From an uncultured Allobosea sp. (GTDB lineage: Bacteria; Pseudomonadota; Alphaproteobacteria; Rhizobiales; Beijerinckiaceae): a DNA stretch of 64,000 nt. Below the pieces are notes generated by a model. It ran no database searches and had not been told where the DNA came from. It was given only the letters and a program-made list of their open reading frames with translations. Below, one piece after another: positions 8,740-17,120 of the stretch. How positions within the stretch are numbered: position 1 is the stretch's first letter; each line of letters begins with the position of its first letter. Location: assembly GCF_945956895.1 (NCBI RefSeq), contig NZ_CAMFJF010000001.1, positions 186,001 through 250,000 of the forward strand. Reading direction: 5' to 3'. A program made the translations under genes and the position numbers.

Positions 8740-9867
8740 TCAATCCGTCGGCGCGGCGCGCGCCATCAGCGCGTCCATGTCGATGAAATGGCCGGCGCGG
8801 TCGCGCTTCGAGGCGAGATAGCGGACGTTATGCGCGTTCGGGCGCCCGAGCACGCGCTGGGTCGCGGCGACTTCCAGCCCGGCGGCCTCGATCGCGCCGA
8901 TCTTCTGCGGATTGTTGGTCAGGGCCACCACGCTGGAAACGCCGAGCTGCTTCAGCATGGTCGCGGCGAAGTCGAAATGGCGCTGGTCGAGATCGAAGCC
9001 GAGAACCTCGTCGGCGTCATAGGTGTCCCAGCCCTGGCTCTGCAGCTTGTAGGCGCGCATCTTGTTGGAGATGCCGTTGCCGCGGCCTTCCTGGTCGAGA
9101 TAGAGCAGGATGCCGCCCTCGTTCTCGGCCATCCACTGCACGGTCTCGCGAAGCTGGTCGCCGCAATCGCATTTCAGCGAGCCAAACAGGTCTCCGGTCA
9201 GGCAGGCCGAGTGCAGACGCACCGGCACGGCCGACGAAAGGTCAGGCTTGCCGACGATGATCGCGACCTGATCGCGCAGGCCCTCGCCGCCGCGGAAGAC
9301 GACGAATTCGGTGTCGGGCGCGCCTTCGAGCGGCACCGGCGCGCGGCCGACGATCTTCAGCGTCGCGGCCTGCTCGGCGCGGTAGCCGTTGACAGCGGCG
9401 ATCCCGACCTCGACGAGCGGCTCGCCGGCGATGGCCTCGGTGCTCACCGGCACGAGGATCACGGCTGGCAGCACGAGCGACAGGCGGGCCAGTTCCAGCG
9501 CGGCCTCGTCGAGAGCGGATGCCGGGGCAATCGGCGCATCCATGCGACCGTCGATCTTGAGCGCGAGCGTCTCGATGCGGCCGGTATCGATGGTCGGCAA
9601 TGCGAAGATGCCGGTCTCCAGGCGACCCTTGGCGCCGAGGCGGCGCAGGCGTGCGGCGCTCAGCACGAGATGGCCGCGGCCCTGCGCCAACCTGTCGAAG
9701 CGGCGGGCGAGTTCTTCGTCGGCGAGCTCGGCGGAAAGGATCAGCCCCAGCTTCTCGCCAGCGCGTAGCAGAACGGGGCGGCCGGCGCGAAACTCGGCAA
9801 TCGCCCGCTCGACCTTCACAAGATTCGTCTGGAGGGATGGGCCGAAGAGCGTACGCGACTCAGGCAT
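8740..9867 (-). CDS. ribA: GTP cyclohydrolase II with degenerate RibB-like N-terminal half
   Basis: 375 residues from ATG 9867; the longer frame adds 32 poorly conserved residues. The C-terminal half is a complete GTP cyclohydrolase II: zinc cysteines at about 222, 233 and 235 (CLTGDLFGSLKCDCGDQ) and the LDQEGRGNGI motif at about 257-266. It opens GTP to the first pyrimidine intermediate of riboflavin synthesis. The N-terminal half looks like RibB (EFRAGRPVLL...) but lacks the acidic DDEDRENEGD Mg-binding run, so 3,4-dihydroxybutanone-phosphate synthase activity is unlikely. It is the same strand as, and about 0.95 kb beyond, the PTPS-like operon, which may matter for pteridine-type metabolism. 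Confidence 0.88.
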   Translation of the reverse strand: MPESRTLFGPSLQTNLVKVERAIAEFRAGRPVLLRAGEKLGLILSAELADEELARRFDRLAQGRGHLVLSAARLRRLGAKGRLETGIFALPTIDTGRIETLALKIDGRMDAPIAPASALDEAALELARLSLVLPAVILVPVSTEAIAGEPLVEVGIAAVNGYRAEQAATLKIVGRAPVPLEGAPDTEFVVFRGGEGLRDQVAIIVGKPDLSSAVPVRLHSACLTGDLFGSLKCDCGDQLRETVQWMAENEGGILLYLDQEGRGNGISNKMRAYKLQSQGWDTYDADEVLGFDLDQRHFDFAATMLKQLGVSSVVALTNNPQKIGAIEAAGLEVAATQRVLGRPNAHNVRYLASKRDRAGHFIDMDALMARAAPTD

Positions 9868-10122
9868 CGAAAAGTCCGTCAGATTGGGCCGTCGACCGGC
9901 CGAGGGGCATCCAGGGCGCCATCGGGTATCGATATAGGGCCTTGCAGTGCACTCTGCCAGCAACGTGGCCGGGACAGTGCGGGTTCCACGATCAAAACCA
10001 CGTCAGATGGCGTCCCTCGGCAAGCAAAAACGGGAACTTCCGGAGCGTATCGCCGTCCTATGGGCGCAAACGCTTGAACGTGAGATGAATATCGTTCCGG
10101 CGGCACGAGAGGAGGCTTTCCG

Positions 10123-10686
10123 ATGCAAGGCGAGATGCGGGCAGCCCGCGGCTACAGCCCAGTTGCCCGGACGCTGCACTGGATCACGGTTGCCGCGGTC
10201 TTCACGATGATCCCGGTCGGGCTCACCATGAGCTATCGCGGCAATGTGCTGGATATCTGGGATGGGCTGACGAACGGGCTCTACAGCGCGCACAAGCTCC
10301 TCGGCTTCCTGCTGCTCTGGCTGATGGTCGGCCGACTAGCCTATCGCCTGCTGCATGGCACGCCGCCGGACGAGCCGACATTGGCCTGGTGGGAGAAGGT
10401 GGCCTCGCATCTGGTGCATTGGCTGCTTTACGGCCTGCTCATCGTCGTGCCGCTGCTCGGCTGGATCGGGGTTTCGCTGTTTCCGGCGTTGACGATCTTC
10501 GACCTGTTCGACCTGCCGGCGCTGGCGAAGCCCAACGAGGAGGCGGCCAAGCGCGTGCTCGCCATCCATGGCAAGCTTGCGCTGGCGACGGGGGGGCTAG
10601 CGCTGGCTCATATTGGCGCCGCGCTGCATCACTACCTGATCATCAAGGATGGCGTGATGCGGCGGATGCTGCCCTGGGTGAAATAG
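10123..10686 (+). CDS. Cytochrome b561-family membrane protein
   Basis: 187 residues with a strong SD (GAGGAGG at about 10109-10115). Four hydrophobic helices are evident and the family's heme histidines are in place: RTLHW near the N-terminus, SAHKLLGF in helix 2, HLVHWLLY in helix 3 and AHIGAALHHYLI in helix 4. CybB-type cytochromes carry electrons between quinol and periplasmic acceptors, for example in superoxide oxidation. It is divergent from ribA across 255 bp in which I see nothing recognisable, and convergent with the methyltransferase gene. Confidence 0.85.
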   Translation: MQGEMRAARGYSPVARTLHWITVAAVFTMIPVGLTMSYRGNVLDIWDGLTNGLYSAHKLLGFLLLWLMVGRLAYRLLHGTPPDEPTLAWWEKVASHLVHWLLYGLLIVVPLLGWIGVSLFPALTIFDLFDLPALAKPNEEAAKRVLAIHGKLALATGGLALAHIGAALHHYLIIKDGVMRRMLPWVK

Positions 10687-10695
10687 AAAAACCGA

Positions 10696-10794
10696 CGTCA
10701 TTGCGAGAAGCGAAGCGGCGAAGCAATCCAGGGGGACTGGGTTGAACGGTTCGACCCAGTCCCCCTGGATTGCTTCGCTGCGCTCGCAATGACG
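10696..10794. repeat. Palindromic intergenic repeat, family A copy 1
   Basis: A near-perfect 99-bp palindrome. The ends are CGTCATTGCGAG / CTCGCAATGACG; inner arms are AAGCAATCCAGGGGGACTGG and its complement. It sits between the convergent stops of the cytochrome b561 and methyltransferase genes and could act as a bidirectional transcription stop. Related copies are at 16830, 28888 and 58316. Confidence 0.85.
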
Positions 10795-10815
10795 GCAAGG
10801 CCGAGCGCCCCATTA

Positions 10816-11655
10816 TCAGATCGGCCGGGCCCAGAGATCCTGATGGCCGATCATGGCCGACCGGGCTTCGCGCCGCGCCGCAAGCCAGTCCGCGATCGCC
10901 TTCGGATCGAGGCGACCGGTCTCGCCGACCGCCGTGGCGATGCCTTCCGCCAAGGCTTCCTGCAAGGGCCGGTGCTTCGCATCGAGCAGCCAATTGCTGT
11001 CGCCACTCGAAACCGCGAAGCCCGACTTGCGGAAGGCCTCCGTCATGATCTCGCATGCGTCCGGACCGGCTGCCGGGCCAAAGCCCTTGTCGCGATGCTG
11101 GTGGTCGGTGAAGGCGGCATGGATGCCGGCATCGGCCGGGTGCTCGGGCTGCCAGGTTTCGCGACCGTCATGGGTCAAGACGGCGTAGAGCGGCAGGTGC
11201 TGGCTGGCCAGCGCGGCAACGAAGCGCTCGATCCAGCGCTTCGAGGCGAGATCGAAAAGCGCCGCGGCGGTGACGAGATCGGGCTGCCAGCCCAGCACCC
11301 ATTCGAGATCCTTGTTCAGATCGATCTTCCGGGTATCGACGGTGATCGTCTTGCCGTCCTTGGCGAGCACGAGCTCCTCGCCCTGCTCGCGCGATTCGTC
11401 GGCCCAGTTCGCGAGACGCTCCCGGGCGAAGGCGAGAAGCGCGGCGTCGTGGTCCACGAGCGTCCAGTGCTGGCGGTCGGGCAGGGCAGCGTAGGTGGCA
11501 CGCAGGTTGGAGCCGGCGCCGCAGCCGAGATCGAGCACCGAGAGCGAGGCCTTGTCGGCAAAATGGCCGCCGACGGCGGCGAGAACCTGCGGGTTGCGCG
11601 CCGCATGGTCCGCCGGCTCGCGCAAGGCAAGCCATTCCGGAGAGAAACCAGCCAT
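10816..11655 (-). CDS. Class I SAM-dependent methyltransferase of the PTPS-like operon
   Basis: 279 residues. ATG 11655 is chosen over longer frames because it overlaps the glycosyltransferase stop in TGATG and begins the conserved part. Motif I is LSVLDLGCGAGSNLRA (about residues 40-55), followed by an acidic VDHD motif II and DLVTAAALFDLAS, so SAM binding is clear. Acceptor residues do not identify a substrate. It is the last gene of a four-gene, tightly coupled minus-strand unit (MDR, PTPS-like, GT4, methyltransferase), so it probably methylates the glycosylated product or a shared small-molecule intermediate. That role is inference. Confidence 0.8.
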   Translation of the reverse strand: MAGFSPEWLALREPADHAARNPQVLAAVGGHFADKASLSVLDLGCGAGSNLRATYAALPDRQHWTLVDHDAALLAFARERLANWADESREQGEELVLAKDGKTITVDTRKIDLNKDLEWVLGWQPDLVTAAALFDLASKRWIERFVAALASQHLPLYAVLTHDGRETWQPEHPADAGIHAAFTDHQHRDKGFGPAAGPDACEIMTEAFRKSGFAVSSGDSNWLLDAKHRPLQEALAEGIATAVGETGRLDPKAIADWLAARREARSAMIGHQDLWARPI

Positions 11656-12719
11656 CACCCCACCTTTCGGCCGCCGTCGCGCAGGCAGGCCTGTGCGACG
11701 ATGCGCGCGGTCTCGCTCCAGCGCGGCAGATTGCCGGCTGCGGCCCACGCGGCATCGGCACGCTGCCGACGCTCTGCCGGCGCATCAATCAGTCTCGCTA
11801 GCGCCTTGGCAAGTGCCGCCGCGTCGCGGGGGGGCACCTTGAGGGAGGCGGCATCGGGCAGGGCCTCGGCCCCGGCGCCGCTCAGCGTGGTGACGATCGG
11901 CAGGCCGCGCGCCAGCGCCTCGGTCAGCACCATGCCGTAACCCTCGTAGAGCGATGACATCACGAAAAGATCCGCTTCGTCATAGAGCTGGGCGAGCCTG
12001 TCGGTCCCGACGCCTCCAGTCAGCACAATGCGATCCGCCAACCCTGCGCGAGCGATAACGTCCTGCAATTCCGCAGCCGTTGCCGGAGCATGATCGGGCG
12101 AGCCGGCGATGGCCAGGGTCCAGGGGCGGTCGGCGATGGCGGCCAGCGCCTCGACAAGGACGCCATAGCCCTTGCGGGGGATGAGCGAACCGACTGCGAG
12201 CAATTGCAATGTCTCGCCACGTTCGGAACCCTTTGCACGCGGTGCCGGGTCGGTGCCGGGGATAGCGACGGCGATCTTGTCGGCCGGGGCGCCGAATTCG
12301 GCTTCCAGAGTCAGCTTGGTCGCGGGGCTGGTCACCGCGATGGCGTGCGCGTGGCGAAGCGCCGAAGTTTCACTTCGTCGCAGCGCCTCGGCCGCCTCCG
12401 GGCTATGCCCCGTCTCCAGCGCCAGCGGGTGATGTACCAGCGCGACGCTTCGATCCGCGAAGCGTGCCGCGAGCGCTTCCGGGAAGGCGCCATAGGCGAG
12501 GCCGTCGACGAGCAGGACGTCATCGGGGGCGGTCGCTGCGAGCAGCCGTTCCGTCGCCACGAGATCGGCTTTGGTCGGGAAGGGGAAGGAGCCGGGCAGG
12601 GCGAGGTGCCGGGCCGCGATGCCGGCCTCGCCCCATTCGCGCAGGAGGCGCCGGTCGTAGCCGTAGCCGCCGGTGGGCGCGTCGATATCGCCGGGGATGG
12701 CGAAGACGATGCCGCTCAC
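11655..12719 (-). CDS. GT4-family glycosyltransferase of the PTPS-like operon
   Basis: 354 residues. Donor-site features of GT-B family 4 are present: GSLIPRKGYGVLVEALA (about 190-206) and the E-x7-E motif in LYEGYGMVLTEALARGLP (about 278-295), which binds the nucleotide-sugar. The N-terminal FAIPGDIDAPTGGYGYDRRLL is the acceptor-side glycine-rich loop. The start overlaps the PTPS-like gene by 4 bases (ATGA) and the stop overlaps the methyltransferase start by 1, so all three should be made in parallel. The protein is soluble, with no membrane segment, favouring a small-molecule acceptor over a lipid-linked one. Confidence 0.85.
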   Translation of the reverse strand: MSGIVFAIPGDIDAPTGGYGYDRRLLREWGEAGIAARHLALPGSFPFPTKADLVATERLLAATAPDDVLLVDGLAYGAFPEALAARFADRSVALVHHPLALETGHSPEAAEALRRSETSALRHAHAIAVTSPATKLTLEAEFGAPADKIAVAIPGTDPAPRAKGSERGETLQLLAVGSLIPRKGYGVLVEALAAIADRPWTLAIAGSPDHAPATAAELQDVIARAGLADRIVLTGGVGTDRLAQLYDEADLFVMSSLYEGYGMVLTEALARGLPIVTTLSGAGAEALPDAASLKVPPRDAAALAKALARLIDAPAERRQRADAAWAAAGNLPRWSETARIVAQACLRDGGRKVG

Positions 12720-13117
12720 GCGAGCGCGCCCTCGTAGCTGGCGCGGGCAAGGTCGGTCTCGTGCAGGGTCACGCGAATCCTGCTCAGCCCTGCGCCGTCG
12801 GCACCGAGCACGCCCGATTTCGCCGCGGCCGCCATGGCATCGAAGATGTGCTTGCAGAGGAATTCGGTGGTGGTCAGAACGCCCGCGAATTGCGGGAGGG
12901 CGTCGAGATTCTGGTATTTCAGCGGCTTCAGCGTCTCGGCGAGCGTGTCGAGCGCGGCGCCGATATCGACGACGACGTTCTGCTTGTTCAGCGTCTCGCG
13001 GAAGAAGGCGACATCGACCACGAAGGTGGCGCCGTGCATGTTCTGCGCCGGACCGAAGAAGGGATCGGGCAGCGAGTGGCCGATCATGATGCGGTCGCGG
13101 ACTTCGACGGAAAACAT
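12716..13117 (-). CDS. 6-pyruvoyl-tetrahydropterin synthase/QueD-like protein with altered active site
   Basis: 133 residues, the usual QueD/PTPS length. The T-fold signature is recognisable: MIGHSLPD (His14), NMHGATFVVDV (His28), TTTEFLCKHIF and RVTLHETDLARASYEG. Compared with QueD, the catalytic Cys before the HGH motif is absent (GPAQNMHGA) and HGH has become HGA, so one of three zinc histidines is missing. It is therefore doubtful that it makes 6-carboxytetrahydropterin by the known mechanism. It is encoded between an MDR dehydrogenase and a glycosyltransferase, not next to queC, which lies 45 kb away. Fold is confident; reaction unknown. Confidence 0.8.
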   Translation of the reverse strand: MFSVEVRDRIMIGHSLPDPFFGPAQNMHGATFVVDVAFFRETLNKQNVVVDIGAALDTLAETLKPLKYQNLDALPQFAGVLTTTEFLCKHIFDAMAAAAKSGVLGADGAGLSRIRVTLHETDLARASYEGALA

Positions 13118-13153
13118 GCGATCTCCCGGGGATGGGTTGGCAGTGCGGCCCGG

Positions 13154-14173
13154 TCAGGGCTGCGTTTCATAGCAAATCGCGGCGGTCAGGCCAGAGGCGC
13201 CCGGAGCGAGCAGGCCGGGCAGGCGTTGGGCCAAGTCGCGGAAGGCGATCTCGTTGGTGATCAGCGAATCGAGCCGGTCGTCGGCGAGCAGTGCCATCGC
13301 GGCCTGCGCCCGGCGGGCATAGTCCCAGCGTGCGCGCCGCGAAGCCGAGACCAGGCCGACCTGCGAGGAGATGAGCTGCAGACGGCGCGCATGGAAGGCG
13401 CCGCCGAGCGCGGCGGGAACGGCGCCTTCGCCGTACCAGCTCAGTTCGACGATCCGTGCCTCGGTGCCGGCGGAAGCGATCGCAGTGGCGAGGCCCGCCG
13501 CCGTAGCGCTGGCGTGGAAGACGATGTCGGCGTCGCGCGGAGCGGCATCGGGCAGGGCGAAGCGGAAGCCCAGCTTGGCGGCGAGCGCAGCGCGACTTGG
13601 CTCGACATCGACGAGAGTGACCTCGGCTCCCGGCAGCCGGGCCGCCAGCCAGGCGACGAGCAGGCCGAGAACGCCGCCGCCGACGATCACGATCCTGTCA
13701 GCGGGGCCGGAGCCGGCGTCCCAATGGGCGTTGAGCGCGGTCTCCATATTCGCGGCAAGGATAGCGCGCCGGGCCGGCACTGTGTCCGGCACCGGGACAA
13801 GGCGGCTGCGTGGCGCAACGAAGCGGTCCTGATGCGGGTGCAGGCAGAAGGCAATGCGGCCGAACAGATCCTGCGGGCCGGCATCGACCCGGCCGACGGC
13901 GCAGTAGCCGTATTTGACGGGGAAGGGGAAAGCGCCCTCCTGAAAGGGCGCCCGCATGCGTTCATGCTCCGAAGCAGGAACGCGGCCCTCGCAGACCAGG
14001 CGCTCGGTGCCGCGGCTGACGCCGCTCCAGAGCGTCGTGAGCAGGCAATCGTCCGGCCCGAGGGTGGGCAGGGTGACTTCATTCAGGTTGCATTCACGGG
14101 GCGCTGTATACCAAAGCGCAAGAGCCTTGGTCCTTGCGTCAATCTGTGTTGCAGGCTTTAGCTCCCGCGCCAT
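13154..14173 (-). CDS. MDR-family dehydrogenase lacking the catalytic-zinc cysteine
   Basis: 339 residues from ATG 14173; upstream extension of the frame runs into low-complexity antisense of opgH and is rejected. The medium-chain dehydrogenase fold shows KALALWYTAP, SGVSRGTERLV where zinc enzymes have a Cys, PVKYGYCAVGRV, and the Rossmann loop IVIVGGGVLGLLVAWLAA (about 180-197) followed by acidic VDVEPSR. It thus probably binds NAD(P)(H) and acts without catalytic zinc, as in BchC-like members. It heads the operon (36 bp before the PTPS-like gene) and is divergent from opgH with only 55 bp between starts. Confidence 0.8.
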   Translation of the reverse strand: MARELKPATQIDARTKALALWYTAPRECNLNEVTLPTLGPDDCLLTTLWSGVSRGTERLVCEGRVPASEHERMRAPFQEGAFPFPVKYGYCAVGRVDAGPQDLFGRIAFCLHPHQDRFVAPRSRLVPVPDTVPARRAILAANMETALNAHWDAGSGPADRIVIVGGGVLGLLVAWLAARLPGAEVTLVDVEPSRAALAAKLGFRFALPDAAPRDADIVFHASATAAGLATAIASAGTEARIVELSWYGEGAVPAALGGAFHARRLQLISSQVGLVSASRRARWDYARRAQAAMALLADDRLDSLITNEIAFRDLAQRLPGLLAPGASGLTAAICYETQP

Positions 14174-14228
14174 TCGCGTCCGATCCCGTCCCGCCCGAGC
14201 CTGTCTGCCTACCATGACAGAGACCGCC

Positions 14229-16043
14229 ATGAACCAGCGTCCCGCTCCGACCACGTTCCGGCGGGCGACGCAAGAGGCAGGCCCGAGCGGCTTGACCCCG
14301 GCCGGGCTGCAGGCGGAAGCGGTGCTGCGCCGCAGGCGGTTCCTCGTCCTTGCCCTGAACCTCGTGACGCTCGCCCTGCTGCTCGCCGGGCTCGCTCGCG
14401 TGTTGAGTGCGGGCGGCTGGAGCGTTGCCGATGTCGCGATCTTCGTCGCGTTCCTGTTCGGGGCGCCCTGGACCGTGCTCGGTTTCTGGAATGCCGCCAT
14501 CGGGTTCTGGCTCCTGCATGGCAAGGCGGATGGGCTTGCCGAGGTCGCACCCTTTGCCGGGGCGGGCGAGCAGGCGACGCCGCTGACCATGCGCACGGCC
14601 GTGCTGATGACCTTGCGCAACGAGGACCCGGCACGGGCCTTCCGTCGGCTCAAGGTCGTCAAGGACAGCCTCGATGCGACCGGCGAGGGCGTCTGGTTCG
14701 ACTATTTCGTGCTGTCGGATACCAATGATCCGGTGGTTGCGGCCGCCGAGGAGAACTTGGCCGAGGCCCTGGCGCGCGAGATCGGCGAGCCGGCGCGGCT
14801 GACCTATCGCCGCCGCGACGACAATGCCGGGTTCAAGGCCGGCAATCTCCGCGATTTCTGCGAGCATTGGGGCGAGCGCTACGAATTGATGCTGCCGCTC
14901 GATGCCGACAGCGTCATGGCGGGCGAGACGATCCTCGGGATGGCCCGAATGATGCAGGCACATCCGAAGCTCGGAATCCTGCAAAGTCTCGTGGTTGGCA
15001 TGCCCAGCCGTTCGGCCTTCGCCCGCATCTTCCAGTTCGGCATGCGCCACGGCATGCGGCCCTACACCATGGGCTCGGCCTGGTGGGGCGGCGATTGCGG
15101 ACCGTTTTGGGGGCATAACGCGCTGGTGCGGATCGCGCCGTTCCGCGAGCACTGCCATCTGCCGGTGCTGCCGGGCGGTCCGCCGCTCGGTGGAGCGGTG
15201 ATGAGCCATGACCAGGTCGAGGCGACCTTGATGCGGCGTGCCGGCTACGAGGTGCGCGTGCTGCCGGTCGAGGGCGGAAGCTGGGAAGAGAACCCGCCGA
15301 CCATGCTCGATTTCGCCAAGCGCGACCTGCGCTGGTGCCTCGGCAACCTGCAATATCTTGGGCTGCTCGATCTCCCCGGCCTCAAGCCGATGAGCCGCTT
15401 CCAGCTGGTCTGGGCGATTCTGATGTTCCTCGGCCTGCCAGCCTGGACGCTGATGATCGCGCTGCTGCCGCTCAAGGTGTTCGAGGACCGGGCGATCGCG
15501 GACCACCCGGTCGTGCTCGCCGCCGGGCTCTATCTGCTGTTCCTGGCGATGTATCTCTCGCCGAAGCTCGCCGGCTTTGCCGACATCCTGCTGACGCAAG
15601 GCGGCGTCGAACGCTATGGAGGCAAGGCGCGGTTCCTCGTCTCGGCGGCGATCGAACTTGTCTTCTCCTTCCTGCAAGGCGCGGTTTCGAGCTTCCGGAC
15701 GACGCTGTTCATGATCGGGCTCGCCTTCGGGCAGGCGAGGATCGGCTGGAACGGGCAGGCGCGCGATGCCCATGCCCTGTCCTTCGCGACGGCCTTCGCC
15801 GGGCTGTGGCCGCATCTGTTGTTCGGGGCTTATCTCTTTGCCACTTTGGGCGTGATGGCGCCGGCGGTGCTGGTCTGGTCGCTGCCCTTGACCGCGGGCT
15901 ATGTGCTGGCGATCCCCTTCGCCATGCTGACGGCGGCGCCGGCTTGCGGCGCCTGGCTGGCGCGGCGCGGGCTCTGCGGCATCCCCGAGGATTTCGACCT
16001 GCCGCCCGTGCTCGCCGCGATCCGCGACGCGGAGGCAGCATGA
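14229..16043 (+). CDS. opgH: Osmoregulated periplasmic glucan glucosyltransferase OpgH/MdoH
   Basis: 604 residues from ATG 14229; an ATG at 14214 is equally possible. Two N-terminal membrane helices are followed by a GT2 domain with LPLDADS (DxD), SHDQVEATLMRRAGYEV and KRDLRWCLGN, which corresponds to the QxxRW-type site of processive beta-glucan synthases, then about five C-terminal helices. The sequence SHD.VEA.LMRRAG and ENPPTMLDFAKRDLRWC is characteristic of OpgH, which polymerises the beta-1,2 glucan backbone into the periplasm. It is shorter than the about 850-residue enterobacterial form, lacking its N-terminal extension. The downstream FkbM gene overlaps by 4 bases. No opgG is visible in the window. 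Confidence 0.88.
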   Translation: MNQRPAPTTFRRATQEAGPSGLTPAGLQAEAVLRRRRFLVLALNLVTLALLLAGLARVLSAGGWSVADVAIFVAFLFGAPWTVLGFWNAAIGFWLLHGKADGLAEVAPFAGAGEQATPLTMRTAVLMTLRNEDPARAFRRLKVVKDSLDATGEGVWFDYFVLSDTNDPVVAAAEENLAEALAREIGEPARLTYRRRDDNAGFKAGNLRDFCEHWGERYELMLPLDADSVMAGETILGMARMMQAHPKLGILQSLVVGMPSRSAFARIFQFGMRHGMRPYTMGSAWWGGDCGPFWGHNALVRIAPFREHCHLPVLPGGPPLGGAVMSHDQVEATLMRRAGYEVRVLPVEGGSWEENPPTMLDFAKRDLRWCLGNLQYLGLLDLPGLKPMSRFQLVWAILMFLGLPAWTLMIALLPLKVFEDRAIADHPVVLAAGLYLLFLAMYLSPKLAGFADILLTQGGVERYGGKARFLVSAAIELVFSFLQGAVSSFRTTLFMIGLAFGQARIGWNGQARDAHALSFATAFAGLWPHLLFGAYLFATLGVMAPAVLVWSLPLTAGYVLAIPFAMLTAAPACGAWLARRGLCGIPEDFDLPPVLAAIRDAEAA

Positions 16044-16798
16044 ACGCCGTCACCTACCCCAAGGGAACGGTGAAGGCGCTGTCGCGCTCCCTGCGCGTCT
16101 ACCATGGCGACAAGCAGCGCCATGCGGCGATGGACAGGCTCTATGGGGCTTTCCTTTCGCCCGGCGATCTCGCCTTCGATATCGGCGCCCATGTCGGCGA
16201 CCGGATTTCCTCCTTCCGGCGGCTGGGCGCGCGCGTGGTCGCGCTCGAGCCGCAGCCCGGCCCGGCCCGCGTCATCCGCCTGATCCACCGGCGCGACCCG
16301 CTGGTGGCATTGGTCGAGGCGGCCTGCGGGAACCACGAGGGCTCGATCGCGCTCCGGATCAATAGCCGGAACCCGACCGTCTCGACCGCCTCGGCCGCCT
16401 TCATCGGCGCCGCTTCCGGCGCCCGTGGCTGGGAAGGGCAGGTCTGGGACCATGAGATCACCGTGCCCTGCACGACACTCGACCGTTTGATCATGCGCTA
16501 CGGCCTGCCGAAGCTGCTCAAGATCGATGTCGAAGGCTTCGAGGCGCATGTGCTGGCGGGGCTGACCAAGGCCGTGCCGGTAATCTCCTTCGAGTTCACC
16601 ACGATCCAGCGCGAGGTCGCCGAGGCCTGCCTCGCCCTGCTGGAGACGCTCGGCCCTTATCGCTTCAATGTCGCGATCGGCGAGAGCCAGAGGCTCGAAC
16701 TCGGCGAACCCGCAAGTGCCGAGGCGATGGGCGACTACCTGCGCAGCCTGCCGCATGAGGCCAATTCGGGCGATGTCTACGCCATTCTGACGGCTTGA
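16040..16798 (+). CDS. FkbM-family methyltransferase
   Basis: 252 residues. The start ATG shares ATGA with the opgH stop, so the upstream part of the frame is ignored. FkbM features are FDIGAHVGDRISSFRRLGA (SAM loop, about 45-63), VALEPQPGP (acidic motif II) and LLKIDVEGFEAHVLAGL (about 159-175), the family hallmark. Members O-methylate sugars and other small molecules. Coupling to opgH suggests methylation or another modification of periplasmic glucan or its precursor, which is inference. No signal peptide, so it acts in the cytoplasm. Confidence 0.82.
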   Translation: MNAVTYPKGTVKALSRSLRVYHGDKQRHAAMDRLYGAFLSPGDLAFDIGAHVGDRISSFRRLGARVVALEPQPGPARVIRLIHRRDPLVALVEAACGNHEGSIALRINSRNPTVSTASAAFIGAASGARGWEGQVWDHEITVPCTTLDRLIMRYGLPKLLKIDVEGFEAHVLAGLTKAVPVISFEFTTIQREVAEACLALLETLGPYRFNVAIGESQRLELGEPASAEAMGDYLRSLPHEANSGDVYAILTA

Positions 16799-16829
16799 GG
16801 ACGCGGGAGACTTTTCACGAGAGCCATAC

Positions 16830-16919
16830 CGTCATTGCGAGGAGCGTCAGCGACGAAGCAATCCAGGGGGCGGCAGAGCCCGACGCCCCCTGGATTGCTT
16901 CGCTGCGCTCGCAATGACG
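16830..16919. repeat. Palindromic intergenic repeat, family A copy 2
   Basis: Ends CGTCATTGCGAG and CTCGCAATGACG with inner arms AAGCAATCCAGGGGGCG / CGCCCCCTGGATTGCTTCG. It occupies part of the 322-bp gap between the FkbM gene and the secreted unknown. The remaining bases 16920-17110 show no gene or recognisable site other than the SD of the next gene. Confidence 0.85.
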
Positions 16920-17120
16920 GTCACGGCGCGTGATTTTGCCCTCTCTCGCGCGATGCCTTCCCTCCATTGGAACGATGCTGCTTTTCGACCGTTGCCGGAG
17001 CACCTCAAGCGAGTCTCGTCGCGGCTGCCGCTGACTGACCCCGTTCCAGCCCCGGCCTGGTCAGCTGGCGTTCATCTGGCTGCGATCAGGCTGTTCCCGA
17101 AACGCCCATCAAGGATCGCC

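Noticed and set aside
12716-13117. Calling the PTPS-like gene queD
   Set aside because: Catalytic Cys and one zinc His are missing, and it is 45 kb from queC in a different operon context.
14174-14662. N-terminal extension of the MDR dehydrogenase frame
   Set aside because: It would overlap opgH in antisense and encodes Ser/Arg-rich filler; the conserved start is ATG 14173.
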